Assembly: GCA_020637815.1 (NCBI GenBank)
Contig: JACKJS010000002.1
Location: 507,501-571,500 of the forward strand
From: Hyphomicrobiaceae bacterium
GTDB lineage: Bacteria > Pseudomonadota > Alphaproteobacteria > Rhizobiales > Methyloligellaceae
DNA length: 64,000 bases
Direction: 5' to 3'
Positions 15,804 to 23,857 of this stretch are shown here, in pieces; positions within the stretch are counted from its first letter, which is position 1, and every line of letters starts with the position of its first letter. A model generated the notes under the pieces. It was not told the origin of the DNA, did not search any database, and worked only from the letters and a program-made list of their open reading frames with translations. The position numbers and the translations under genes are program-made.

Positions 15804-18107
15804 TCACGATCGCAATTGGCCGCGGGAAGGCGGTGACGGGTCAGGGTTCATCGTCTTCGCGTAGATGACCTTGCCCTCGCCATGCGCATAGAAGTCCGGC
15901 AGCCGTGCCTGCTCGATGAACCCGAGGCGCGTATAGAAGCCTCGGGTCGGCGCGTACTGATCCGACGAGGACGTGTCGAGGTAGATTCGTGTGGCGCCCG
16001 CCCTGCGCATGGCGGACTCGGCGCGGGCGTAGAGCTGAGCTCCCAGCCCTCGCCCCTGCTCGCCGGGTGAGACCGCAATCCAATAAAGATCGAACGAACC
16101 TTCCGTACCGTCGATCGGGCCAAAGCAGGCATACGCAACGAGTTCGGCCCCGCGCTCGGCGAGCACGAAGTGGTAGCCGGAGCGGACGCCTTTGGTCAGC
16201 CGCTCGGTGACGAGTTCGCCAGCGATGTCCATTTCCGCCGCGTTGAAGAATCCAGTGCTCGCGATCAAGGCGCGCACGCGGCCGACATCGTCCGCCATGA
16301 CGGTGCTGCGCCATTCGAGGGCCCTGCTGACCGGTTTTGCGGCCTCCTGCCGACGCAGGACCCTGCCGGCGTGACGGGCAGCGCGGTGGCCGTCCGCGAG
16401 ACCAGTGAAGAAGTTCCGCGCATTGATGCCGAGAGTGCGGACCCGATAGCCACCTTCTTGGATGACGACGGTCGGATAGCCTTGTTCGCCGATCATGTGG
16501 CCGAGCAGCTTGAAATCATGGGCGCGGTTCGACCACGTGCCGGTGGGGTCGCCGCGGGCCGTATCGAGGCCGAGCGACACCACGAGGTAGGCGGGCGCGA
16601 AACGCCGCACGCGCCGCAACGCCTCCGTCACGGCCTTGCGATGTTGTTCGGGCGTAATGTGCTCGGGCAGCGGAATGTTCAGATTGTAGCCAGCTCCCGG
16701 GCCCATACCCGTCTCGTCGCGGAAGCCGGTGAAGTAAGGATAGGCGAAGCTCGGATGGCCGTGCACCGACACCGTCAGCACGTCGGAGCGCTGATAGAAG
16801 ATCTCTTGCTGGCCGTTGCCGTGGTGATAGTCGATGTCGAGGATGGCGGTGTTGCCGTAGCGGGACAACAAATGCGCGGCGATGGCGGCGTTATTGAAAT
16901 AGCAGAAGCCGCCGAAGGTCTGCGTCTCGGCGTGGTGGCCGGGCGGACGCACGAGCGCATAAGCAAGCCCCGCCCCATCCAGCACCTTCTCCGCCGCGGT
17001 TAGCGCGCAATCGACCGCTGAGCGGGCCGCGAGATAGGCGCTCTCGTTCAGCGGGGTGAACGTATCGATGCAGTAGTAGCCGGCGAGCACGGTCTCGTCT
17101 TTTGGAGGGCGCGCCGGATTTCGCACGGGGAACACATATGGATAGATCGATTTCTTGGACCCTGCGATGAGGCACGCCTTGCGGATGTAATCCACCAGCC
17201 GCCCATCGTGCACGGCGCGGATATGGCGGTCGGAGAAGCGCTTTGCCGGCAATGGATCGAACAGCCCTGAGGGCGCAAGCTCGGCCATGATCGAGCGGAT
17301 GCGCACTGGCGCCTCGACATAGCCGCGATCCTGCACGTGATGTGGTGTGTGGTCGTCGTTGAGCACGAGGGCGATGCGCGGTTCGCCCGATATGGACACC
17401 ATGCCCTTCACGGCACGCCTCGATTTCACATAGCGAGGCTCGCGCAATCGTATGGGGCCGTCTTTGATGGATTTCACGACCATCTCGACATAGTCGGCCG
17501 GGAGTCCGTATTTCCGCTCCAGGATGGCGCGCGCGACTTTTTTCAGTGTCGCGGCGCTCGGCAGATCGTTCGAGCCGAGCGGATCGAGGAGGAGATAGGG
17601 CGGATCTGTGGAGCCTGGCGTCACGGGCGTCTCGTACTTGGTGCCGACGATGGGCCGCGCGCCGTAGCGCTCGTAGAATTTGAGCCGCGCCGCGTTCTCC
17701 GCCCTGATTTCGAGGTCCGGCGAGAGCTCGGGGTCGTCGGGCAAGCACTCGAAGTAGAGCTGCGTGCCGAGAGCCCTGGCCTCCTCGCGCACGCGCTCAT
17801 AGAGCGCGGCGCCGATGCCACCGCCCATCCGGCCTTTCGCCGTGGAGATGACCTCGAGATACGAGAAGCCGATATCCGGGAAGTCCAGCATGAGCGCCAC
17901 GCCGAGCGTCTGGTCGCGGCTGTTTTCCGCCACGAATAGGCGCGACACGTAGCGGCGCTTCAGCGGGTTCGAGAGTTGTCCGGGAAGCTTGGCGATGTCC
18001 TCTTCCGGCATAGCCGCGAATTGTTCGCGCATGATCTTCTGCGCGGCTTCGACCGCCGCGCGGTTCGCGGCGGACGTTGCATCGGCAACTTTGCGGATGC
18101 GGAGCAT
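15804..18107 (-). CDS. GNAT / acetylpolyamine-amidohydrolase (HDAC-fold) / GNAT triple-domain protein
   Basis: 767 residues. The N-terminal third (about 1-160) is a GNAT acetyltransferase-like domain (GRMGGGIGAALYERV acetyl-CoA loop, FYERYGARP). Residues about 240-575 form a class II HDAC-fold amidohydrolase close to acetylpolyamine amidohydrolase: RPPGHH (HH 391-392), DIDYHHGNG (D426, H428), SLGLDT (D515) and EGGY (Y554), so the Zn site and catalytic residues look intact. A second GNAT domain (about 603-755) has EQGRGLGAQLYARAE and GFYTRLGF. One chain thus carries both acetyl addition and removal. It is the last gene of the four-gene kamA operon, 18 nt after the second ATP-grasp gene. The substrate is unknown; an amine derived from beta-lysine is inferred from context. 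Confidence 0.85.
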   Translation of the reverse strand: MLRIRKVADATSAANRAAVEAAQKIMREQFAAMPEEDIAKLPGQLSNPLKRRYVSRLFVAENSRDQTLGVALMLDFPDIGFSYLEVISTAKGRMGGGIGAALYERVREEARALGTQLYFECLPDDPELSPDLEIRAENAARLKFYERYGARPIVGTKYETPVTPGSTDPPYLLLDPLGSNDLPSAATLKKVARAILERKYGLPADYVEMVVKSIKDGPIRLREPRYVKSRRAVKGMVSISGEPRIALVLNDDHTPHHVQDRGYVEAPVRIRSIMAELAPSGLFDPLPAKRFSDRHIRAVHDGRLVDYIRKACLIAGSKKSIYPYVFPVRNPARPPKDETVLAGYYCIDTFTPLNESAYLAARSAVDCALTAAEKVLDGAGLAYALVRPPGHHAETQTFGGFCYFNNAAIAAHLLSRYGNTAILDIDYHHGNGQQEIFYQRSDVLTVSVHGHPSFAYPYFTGFRDETGMGPGAGYNLNIPLPEHITPEQHRKAVTEALRRVRRFAPAYLVVSLGLDTARGDPTGTWSNRAHDFKLLGHMIGEQGYPTVVIQEGGYRVRTLGINARNFFTGLADGHRAARHAGRVLRRQEAAKPVSRALEWRSTVMADDVGRVRALIASTGFFNAAEMDIAGELVTERLTKGVRSGYHFVLAERGAELVAYACFGPIDGTEGSFDLYWIAVSPGEQGRGLGAQLYARAESAMRRAGATRIYLDTSSSDQYAPTRGFYTRLGFIEQARLPDFYAHGEGKVIYAKTMNPDPSPPSRGQLRS

Positions 18108-18125
18108 CGCTAGGAACGATCCATA

Positions 18126-19115
18126 TCAGGCCGTGGCCTTCAGGTTGGCCAGCGGTGCGGCGACGATGGCGGCGATCAGTTCGTCGTAGGCGAGCCCCGC
18201 CTCGCGCGCCGCCGCGGCAAAACCCGCGTCGGGCGTCAGGCACGGGTTCATGTTGACCTCGAGGATGTAGGGCCGGCCGTCTCTTGCGAGCCGGAAATCG
18301 ATGCGTGCGTAGCCGCTCACCCGGAACAGCGACCAGCACGCCAGCGCATAGCGGGTGAGCGCGCCGGCAAGCCAGGGCTCGTGGTCCTCCACGCCGAAGC
18401 GCCGGGGTGTCCCGGCATAGGCCGCGGTCTCCGGTTCCCACTTGGCGTCGTAGCCGACGATCTTGGCGTCGCTCGCGCCGAAGCCCTCGAACAGAATCTC
18501 GGCGATTGGCAGCACACGGACACCGTCGTGCGTCTCCAGCAACGAGACGTTGAACTCGCGCCCCTCGATGAAGGTCTCGGCGAAGTGCTCGGCGTTCCAG
18601 CGGCGCGTGCGTTCCAAGATGGCTTGCGCCGCGGCAGCCCCCGGCACGACAGAGGCGCTGTCCATCCCGAGGGAGCCGTGCTCCCACACCGGCTTGACAA
18701 TCACCCGAGCATCGGGGTCGAGGCCCGTCCCGTCGTCCGACCAGTCCGGCGTGGGGAGACCGGCATGGGCGAGCTTCAGCTTGGTGCCGATTTTCGACAG
18801 CGTGTCGAGCCATGCGCTCGTCGATGCACCCGTGTAGCGCAGGCCGAGCACATCGAGGCGCGCCGGCACCATCGGTGCCAGCCGGGCGTCACCGCCAATG
18901 GCATCCACCAGGTTGAAGACGGCAAGCGGACTGCGGGCCGGCAGCGCGTCCAGCCCCTTCAGGTCACCTTCGAGCCCGACGACCTCGGCCCCATAGCCGA
19001 GCGCATTGAGCGCGCGGGCCACGGCTTCCGCCGCCAGGATGGTGTCGATCTCGTCCGGACGCGTGCGCGTGGCCGCATGGACGACGGGAATGAGGCCTCG
19101 TGTCGTGGGTGCCAT
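18126..19115 (-). CDS. ATP-grasp ligase B (D-Ala-D-Ala-ligase-like) of the kamA operon
   Basis: 329 residues. ATP-grasp elements are visible: VIVKPVWEHGSLGMDSASVV (phosphate/lysine loop), ETFIEGREFNVSLLE, and the metal-binding YARIDFRLARDGRPYILEVNMNP with paired Glu and Asn. The N-terminal subdomain (ATRTRPDEIDTILAAEAVARAL) is of the carboxylate-amine ligase type. It forms an acyl-phosphate and joins it to an amine. It differs clearly from its upstream neighbour, so it is not a recent copy. The start at 19115 was chosen because it shares one base with the upstream stop (TGATG). A wall-building Ddl role is unlikely in this operon; peptide-bond formation on a lysine-derived amino acid is the inference. 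Confidence 0.8.
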   Translation of the reverse strand: MAPTTRGLIPVVHAATRTRPDEIDTILAAEAVARALNALGYGAEVVGLEGDLKGLDALPARSPLAVFNLVDAIGGDARLAPMVPARLDVLGLRYTGASTSAWLDTLSKIGTKLKLAHAGLPTPDWSDDGTGLDPDARVIVKPVWEHGSLGMDSASVVPGAAAAQAILERTRRWNAEHFAETFIEGREFNVSLLETHDGVRVLPIAEILFEGFGASDAKIVGYDAKWEPETAAYAGTPRRFGVEDHEPWLAGALTRYALACWSLFRVSGYARIDFRLARDGRPYILEVNMNPCLTPDAGFAAAAREAGLAYDELIAAIVAAPLANLKATA

Positions 19116-20143
19116 CACGCGGTGCGCGGCAGGCGCTCCCCTCTCGGCCGGCAAAGCCCAGCGCGAGCCAGTCCGTAGCGGGCAAGCCCCGCGTCGAGGA
19201 TCAACCCGATGAGCTCGACGAAGCCGATACCGGCTTGCGCCGCCAGGATCGGCAGATCCGAATGTGACGGATGAAGGCCCGCAAGGGGGTTCGCCTCGAG
19301 GAAGAAGGGTTCGCCATGGGCGTCCGACCGGAAATCGATGCGCGCCGTGTCCCGGCACTCAAGCGCGCGATAGGCTTGAAGCGCCCGCATTCCCGCAAGG
19401 CCCGCCTCGGCGTCGTCGGCGGGCACGTAGGTAACGAGGTCCTCGCAGAGTTCCTTGTTGTGCAGGGAATAGACGTTCGCCTCCGCCTGCGGCCGGAGCA
19501 GAATTTCGCAGACGCCCAGCACGCGGGCAGATCCACCGTTGCCGACGATGCCGACCGTAAACTCGCGGCCACTCAAGAACGGCTCCACCAGCGCCGGCTG
19601 CCGGTATTGCGAAAGAACGCGGGTTGCCGCCGCGCGCAGCTCTTCGGCCGTGTGGACAAGCGACGCCGCCTCGCAGCCCTTGCCAGTGCCTTCGGCGAGC
19701 GGCTTGACGAAGGCCGGGAACGCATTCCAGCTGCACAGCTCGGCGGCATCCGTCTGGGCAACCGCGAAACCGGGTGTCGGTACGCCGGCATCCCGCACGA
19801 GCCGCTTCGCCACCGCCTTGTCGAGGGATGCGGCGAGCGTCAGCGGGTCCGAGAAAAGATAGGGCTGGTCGAACAGTTCACAGAGCGCGGGAACCTGCGC
19901 CTCGCGAGACCGGCCCGTCAGCCCCTCGGCGATCGAGAAGACGAGATCGTAGCGCTCTCCCGCGACAAGCTGGGCCGCAAGGGCCTGGCCGCGCCCCACG
20001 CGAATGGGCTCGCAGCCGAGCGCTTTCAGTGCGCCCGCGAGCGCGTCGATGGTTTCAGGGCTGTCGAACTCGGCGATGGCCTCCTCGGCGTAGCCGAGTG
20101 CGCGATAGTCGTCGCGCAGATCGTAGACGAGGGCGATGCGCAT
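19115..20143 (-). CDS. ATP-grasp ligase A (D-Ala-D-Ala-ligase-like) of the kamA operon
   Basis: 342 residues. The N-terminus MRIALVYDLRDD begins the preATP-grasp domain. FVKPLAEGTGKGCEAASLV, VEPFLSGREFTVGIVG and the Mg-binding TARIDFRSDAHGEPFFLEANP follow, then a Ddl-type ending HSDLPILAAQAGIGF. These support an active carboxylate-amine ligase. The start at 20143 forms TGATG with the kamA stop. Located between an aminomutase and a second ligase, it probably joins beta-lysine (or its product) to another amino acid. Ddl-type enzymes in cell-wall synthesis normally sit in the mur/fts cluster, which is absent here. Confidence 0.8.
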   Translation of the reverse strand: MRIALVYDLRDDYRALGYAEEAIAEFDSPETIDALAGALKALGCEPIRVGRGQALAAQLVAGERYDLVFSIAEGLTGRSREAQVPALCELFDQPYLFSDPLTLAASLDKAVAKRLVRDAGVPTPGFAVAQTDAAELCSWNAFPAFVKPLAEGTGKGCEAASLVHTAEELRAAATRVLSQYRQPALVEPFLSGREFTVGIVGNGGSARVLGVCEILLRPQAEANVYSLHNKELCEDLVTYVPADDAEAGLAGMRALQAYRALECRDTARIDFRSDAHGEPFFLEANPLAGLHPSHSDLPILAAQAGIGFVELIGLILDAGLARYGLARAGLCRPRGERLPRTA

Positions 20144-21477
20144 CAGAGCGAACCCTCGCCGCACGCCCGGTCGGCGCCCGCTGTCCCGCCCGGATCCGTG
20201 TAGCGGTAGAGATTGCCCTCGAAGTTTTTGAGAATCAGATCGTCGCCGTCACGGCCGACCACGTAGTCCGGGAGCAGTGGAATCTTGCCGCCTCCGCCGG
20301 GCGCGTCGATCACGTAAGTCGGCACCGCATAGCCGGTCGTATGGCCGCGCAGGCCCTGCATGATTTCGAGCCCTTTGTCGACCGACGTGCGGAAGTGCGA
20401 GGAGCCGGTGATCGGGTCGCACTGGTAGAGGTAGTACGGGCGCACGCGGCGCATCAGGAGGCCATGATAAAGGGTCTTCAGAGTATCGACGCTGTCATTG
20501 ATGCCTTTGAGCAGGACCGTCTGGCTCCCGAGCGGAATGCCCGCGTCCGCTAGCCGGGTCACGGCCTCGGTAACTTCCGGAGATAGTTCGGCGGGGTGCG
20601 TGAAGTGCACGCTCATCCACAAGGGATGGTGCTTTCTCAGTACTTTGATCAGCGATCGCGTCACGCGCATGGGCAGAACCGCAGGTACCTTGGTGCCGAG
20701 GCGTATGAACTCCACGTGCTTGATGCCGCGTAAGCGGCCAAGCAGGTAGTCGAGCCGCTCGTCGGACAGCGTCAGCGGATCGCCGCCAGAGATCAGCACA
20801 TCGCGGATCTGCGGATTGTCGGCGATATAGTTGAGCGCGTCCTCCCATTGCGGCCGGCTGAACGAGTAGTCGCCGCCGGCATCGCCTACCATGCGCGAGC
20901 GCGTGCAATAGCGGCAATAGGTCGAACAGAAGCCCGTGGCCAGGAACAGAACGCGGTCGGGGTAGCGGTGCACCAGACCGGGCACGGCACTGTGGCCGTC
21001 CTCGCCGAGCGGGTCGTCCGCCTCTCCGGGCGTCTTGATGTATTCGGTGCCGACGGGGATATGCGTCCGGCGCAGCGGCTCGTCCGGGTCGTCGCGGGAC
21101 ATCAGACTGGCATAGTAGGGCGTGATGCCAAGCGGCAGCGACCCCTGGTGCCGGACGACCGCGTCGCGCTCGTCGCCGGAGAGAGCGAAGACGCGCTCCA
21201 GCTGCTCCAGCGAGCGAATGCGGTTTCGCGCCTGCCAGCGCCAATCGTTCCATTGGCGCGGATCGATGTCGGGAAAATAGCGCTTCCGGAAGGCGCGGGT
21301 TCTCGGTCCGGCCGGAAATCGCTCCGTCCGCGCCGTCAGCATGCCGAGGCCGGGCGTAAGGCCAGGACGCGCCAGGGGCGTCAAAGTGTCGACGGGAAGT
21401 TGTGGTTTGGAAAGGAGAGTATGTGCCGCCTGCGGGCGACTCGGAGGCTCTTCGGCCTCGTCAGTCTGCAACTTCAT
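20143..21477 (-). CDS. kamA: Lysine 2,3-aminomutase family radical SAM/PLP enzyme
   Basis: 444 residues. Radical-SAM cysteines are in FCSTYCRYC (184, 188, 191). SGGDPLTLSDERL, then the substrate-binding Asp in YQCDPITGSSHFRT (D354), and VIDAPGGGGKIPL with D391 and PLP lysine K398 follow. Both Asp residues that bind the lysine side-chain amine in clostridial KAM are retained; glutamate 2,3-aminomutases replace them. This supports L-lysine to L-beta-lysine activity. The long N-terminus distinguishes it from EpmB. The start at 21477 is preferred over 21552 because GGAGGGGG lies about 10 nt upstream. It leads an operon with two ATP-grasp ligases and the GNAT/HDAC/GNAT protein, so beta-lysine is probably an intermediate. 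Confidence 0.88.
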   Translation of the reverse strand: MKLQTDEAEEPPSRPQAAHTLLSKPQLPVDTLTPLARPGLTPGLGMLTARTERFPAGPRTRAFRKRYFPDIDPRQWNDWRWQARNRIRSLEQLERVFALSGDERDAVVRHQGSLPLGITPYYASLMSRDDPDEPLRRTHIPVGTEYIKTPGEADDPLGEDGHSAVPGLVHRYPDRVLFLATGFCSTYCRYCTRSRMVGDAGGDYSFSRPQWEDALNYIADNPQIRDVLISGGDPLTLSDERLDYLLGRLRGIKHVEFIRLGTKVPAVLPMRVTRSLIKVLRKHHPLWMSVHFTHPAELSPEVTEAVTRLADAGIPLGSQTVLLKGINDSVDTLKTLYHGLLMRRVRPYYLYQCDPITGSSHFRTSVDKGLEIMQGLRGHTTGYAVPTYVIDAPGGGGKIPLLPDYVVGRDGDDLILKNFEGNLYRYTDPGGTAGADRACGEGSL

Positions 21478-21704
21478 GTGATGTCCGTCCCCCTCCGGGG
21501 CGTTGACCGGGCCGATGGTGGCGCCAGCCGCCGACGCTGGGCCCGTCAACAAGTGCAGGTCATTTCATCAAGGCCGCTGCCTTTTTCAAGAGGAAAAGTT
21601 TGGCCCTCCAAAATTATTCCTTGTCCCTACAGCCAACGAAATCTGCGAGGCGGGATGCGGTGTGGAAAACCCCGAGCAATCGCTTGCGACGTCGTAGGGG
21701 GCCA

Positions 21705-21872
21705 CTATCTGGCTTTGTCCGAGTCGCTCTCGGTCACGCCGGGGGTCGAATGTTTATTGCCGGTCGCATCGAAGTCGTCGCCTTGGCCCAAGGTGGCCGA
21801 CGGGACGAAGGTAAGTCCCCAAATTAGGACTGCTAGGAAAGCCCCAAATATTGTCGACAGCAGCGCTTGCAT
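21705..21872 (-). CDS. Small ORF, 55 residues, signal-anchor peptide
   Basis: ATG at 21872 is preceded by AGGAG with a 7-nt spacer, an excellent ribosome site. The peptide starts MQALLSTIFGAFLAVLIWGL, a hydrophobic segment long enough for a signal or anchor, and continues with a short hydrophilic, Asp/Ser/Thr-rich tail ending SDSDKAR. It has no cysteines and no recognised domain. The gene is on the kamA strand, but the 45-codon gene and a terminator lie upstream, so it probably has its own promoter. The call rests on the ribosome site and signal-like start. Confidence 0.45.
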   Translation of the reverse strand: MQALLSTIFGAFLAVLIWGLTFVPSATLGQGDDFDATGNKHSTPGVTESDSDKAR

Positions 21873-21972
21873 GACCTGGCTCCTGGATAGTTAGTGGACC
21901 TTCGCGTGTCGAAGCGGACTCCTTTGGAAAATACGCCGGTGCTTCGGACCCCCGGCACGTTGAGTTGGAATG

Positions 21973-22006
21973 AAAGCCCCGGCTCGAAGTGGCCGCCGGG
22001 GCTTTT
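21973..22006 (-). terminator. Strong hairpin terminator
   Basis: Eleven-base arms AAAGCCCCGGC (21973-21983) and GCCGGGGCTTT (21995-22005) pair perfectly around an 11-nt loop. It lies 29 nt beyond the stop of the 45-codon gene on the minus strand; T/A runs on both sides could allow bidirectional use. Confidence 0.75.
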
Positions 22007-22034
22007 GATGCGAGGTTTCGGCCGCCGCGGTTAC

Positions 22035-22172
22035 TCAGTGAGACGCATCGGGGACGCAAGCCTGACTGTCTTCATCCCAATGGGTACCGTCTTCGCAGTC
22101 GCCTTGAGCGAAGGCGCCCGTCGACAGCACTGCAATGCCGAGCGCGGCAACTAACGCAAAGAGTCTCTTCAT
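22035..22172 (-). CDS. Small exported peptide, 45 residues with a Cys pair
   Basis: ATG at 22172 with GGGAG about 8 nt upstream. A classical signal peptide (MKRLFALVAALGIAVLSTG, cleavage after AFA) leaves a mature peptide of about 23 residues beginning QGDCEDGTHW and ending ACVPDASH. The two cysteines, about 14 residues apart, could form a disulfide. The mature part is strongly acidic. A perfect hairpin terminator follows. It is a free-standing minigene between the kamA operon and the exopolysaccharide locus. No family recognised. Confidence 0.65.
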   Translation of the reverse strand: MKRLFALVAALGIAVLSTGAFAQGDCEDGTHWDEDSQACVPDASH

Positions 22173-22449
22173 CGATATGCTCCCAGATAAAACTCCGGAA
22201 ACCGGACGAGCTATCGATAAGAAGTTGGCGCGGCCAATCCGCGACTGAACGGCGACGGAGTCGGACCAATTTTCCGCCCTAATTGAGGCCTGCGCGCAAA
22301 ATTCTTCCCTCCACGAACCTCCACGAAGAGGGCCGGCGCCCTGAGGACGCCGGCGGGCCGGTTAGGACGGATGGATGACCCCGATCACGGAGCGAGGCGA
22401 CGCCGCCGTTCCGCGGCTAGCGCCGCGACATGACGTCCAATGCCGCCAC

Positions 22450-23844
22450 TCAAGGACGCTCGTCCGACAAGCGCCTATCGAGCACGTTGATGATTTTCAG
22501 AATGTCTCCGGGTTGAAGACCGCTGTCATCGCCAGCGTCAAATTCCTTCAGACCGTCGGGCGTTTGTCGGACGATCCTGTATTTCGGCCTTGCCAGAGGC
22601 AAATTGTCCATCGTGGAGAAGCTGGCTGTTTGGGTCAGAAGCCCCATCGTACTCTGTGTGATCTCTTCCTGATGAATCGCATCCTCGACCTCTTGAAGCG
22701 CTTTTTCTTGCTCAAACGTCTCGTTTGTGAGGAGTTGCGATTTTGAAGCACGCGTCTGCATAATGTCTCGTTCGAGGCGGGAAATGTTCGTTTTGATTTC
22801 CTGCAGCCTCTCCTGCGCGTTGACCAGATCGTTGCGCGCCGTAAACATCGTCATACTATTCACGGTTCCCTTCTTGAAGGCTGGCTCCAGGCCTTGGACG
22901 CGGGCTTGTAGCTCCTCGACCCAGGCTTCCGTATCGCGGGCGTTGTCGCGCAAGAGAGTCAGTTCGCTTTCCATGCCTTTGAACGTGGAATCCAACCCGC
23001 TGATCTCCTCGTCGACCTTCTGACGCTCCTTTTTCCGAAGACGCACGGCGTCCTCCAAAACCGTGCCTGGCTGAACCTCCGCAATGCGGGACAACGACAA
23101 CGGAATGCGGGGTTGATCGCCGTCTCGTTCGGCCACCAAGACCGCACGCCGGGCCAAGCATTTCGCCAGCCGCTCCGCAGACTGTCTCACGCGCTCGCGT
23201 TCACGGGTGACATCAAGCTGGCGTTGCGTCCGATCTCCAGCCAAGGTGTTTCCGCCCGCACCTGCCAATAGCGCAGCCTGGAGGACCGTCATACCAGGCG
23301 TGTGCTTGAGGACCGCTGGCGACGGGATGTTGCCCGTTACGTAGACGGGCTGGCGCTCGAGGAGTTGCACGCTGGCCCTTATGGGCGCCTCCTGCTGGCG
23401 CGCATATGCCTTCTCGATCAGGGCAGTCAGTTCGGGAAGGCTGTGTCCCGTCGCTTCGAGTGGACCCGCAAGCGGTAAGAACAGGGTCCCGCTCTCGTCG
23501 ACCGTATATTCGCCGGAAAGGTCCTGGCGTTCCAGGATGGCCGGCAAGGCCCCTTGGTTCGTGGTGCTCAGCCCATTCCCGGATCCGTACTCCAAGAAGA
23601 TCGTCACCTTCAGTCGATCCCCGATTGCAATCGCGGAATCGCCATAGATGCCGGCGGACGGGCGGCTTTCATCCGAACCGCTCTCGGCCTCTCCCTCATC
23701 GATCGGGAGAGGCGTGACAAGCGTACTGTCGTTCGAGGCGGTTCCCTTTGACAGGCCGTCGACGCTATCGAGCGGCTTCCCAACGGACGCGCTGGCTACA
23801 AGCGAACCAAGGATGAGGAGTGTAGAAGCAATGAAGGCGCGCAT
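22450..23844 (-). CDS. ExoF-like polysaccharide export protein
   Basis: 464 residues. The start at 23844 is chosen because it begins a signal peptide (MRAFIASTLLILGSLVASAS); longer frames upstream overlap the preceding gene. A Poly_export domain (AIAIGDRLKVTIFLEYG ... SGEYTVDESGTLFLPLAGPLEATG) is followed by an SLBB-like segment (VYVTGNIPSPAVLKHTPGMTVLQAALLAGG-like) and a long coiled coil rich in Glu/Arg/Gln, the architecture of rhizobial ExoF rather than short Wza. The C-terminal residues return to a beta segment (LQPGDILKIINVL). It would form the periplasmic/outer-membrane part of an exopolysaccharide exporter. It lies 13 nt after the synthase fusion gene. Confidence 0.85.
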   Translation of the reverse strand: MRAFIASTLLILGSLVASASVGKPLDSVDGLSKGTASNDSTLVTPLPIDEGEAESGSDESRPSAGIYGDSAIAIGDRLKVTIFLEYGSGNGLSTTNQGALPAILERQDLSGEYTVDESGTLFLPLAGPLEATGHSLPELTALIEKAYARQQEAPIRASVQLLERQPVYVTGNIPSPAVLKHTPGMTVLQAALLAGAGGNTLAGDRTQRQLDVTRERERVRQSAERLAKCLARRAVLVAERDGDQPRIPLSLSRIAEVQPGTVLEDAVRLRKKERQKVDEEISGLDSTFKGMESELTLLRDNARDTEAWVEELQARVQGLEPAFKKGTVNSMTMFTARNDLVNAQERLQEIKTNISRLERDIMQTRASKSQLLTNETFEQEKALQEVEDAIHQEEITQSTMGLLTQTASFSTMDNLPLARPKYRIVRQTPDGLKEFDAGDDSGLQPGDILKIINVLDRRLSDERP

Positions 23845-23857
23845 GACCAAACTCCAG

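Noticed and set aside
15804..18107. Calling the HDAC-fold protein a chromatin deacetylase
   Set aside because: Sequence signatures fit acetylpolyamine amidohydrolase-type enzymes and the context is small-molecule metabolism.
18126..20143. The two ATP-grasp genes as cell-wall D-Ala-D-Ala ligases
   Set aside because: They lie inside a tightly overlapping kamA operon, not in the mur/fts cluster, and they differ from each other; only the fold and ATP-grasp motifs are shared with Ddl.
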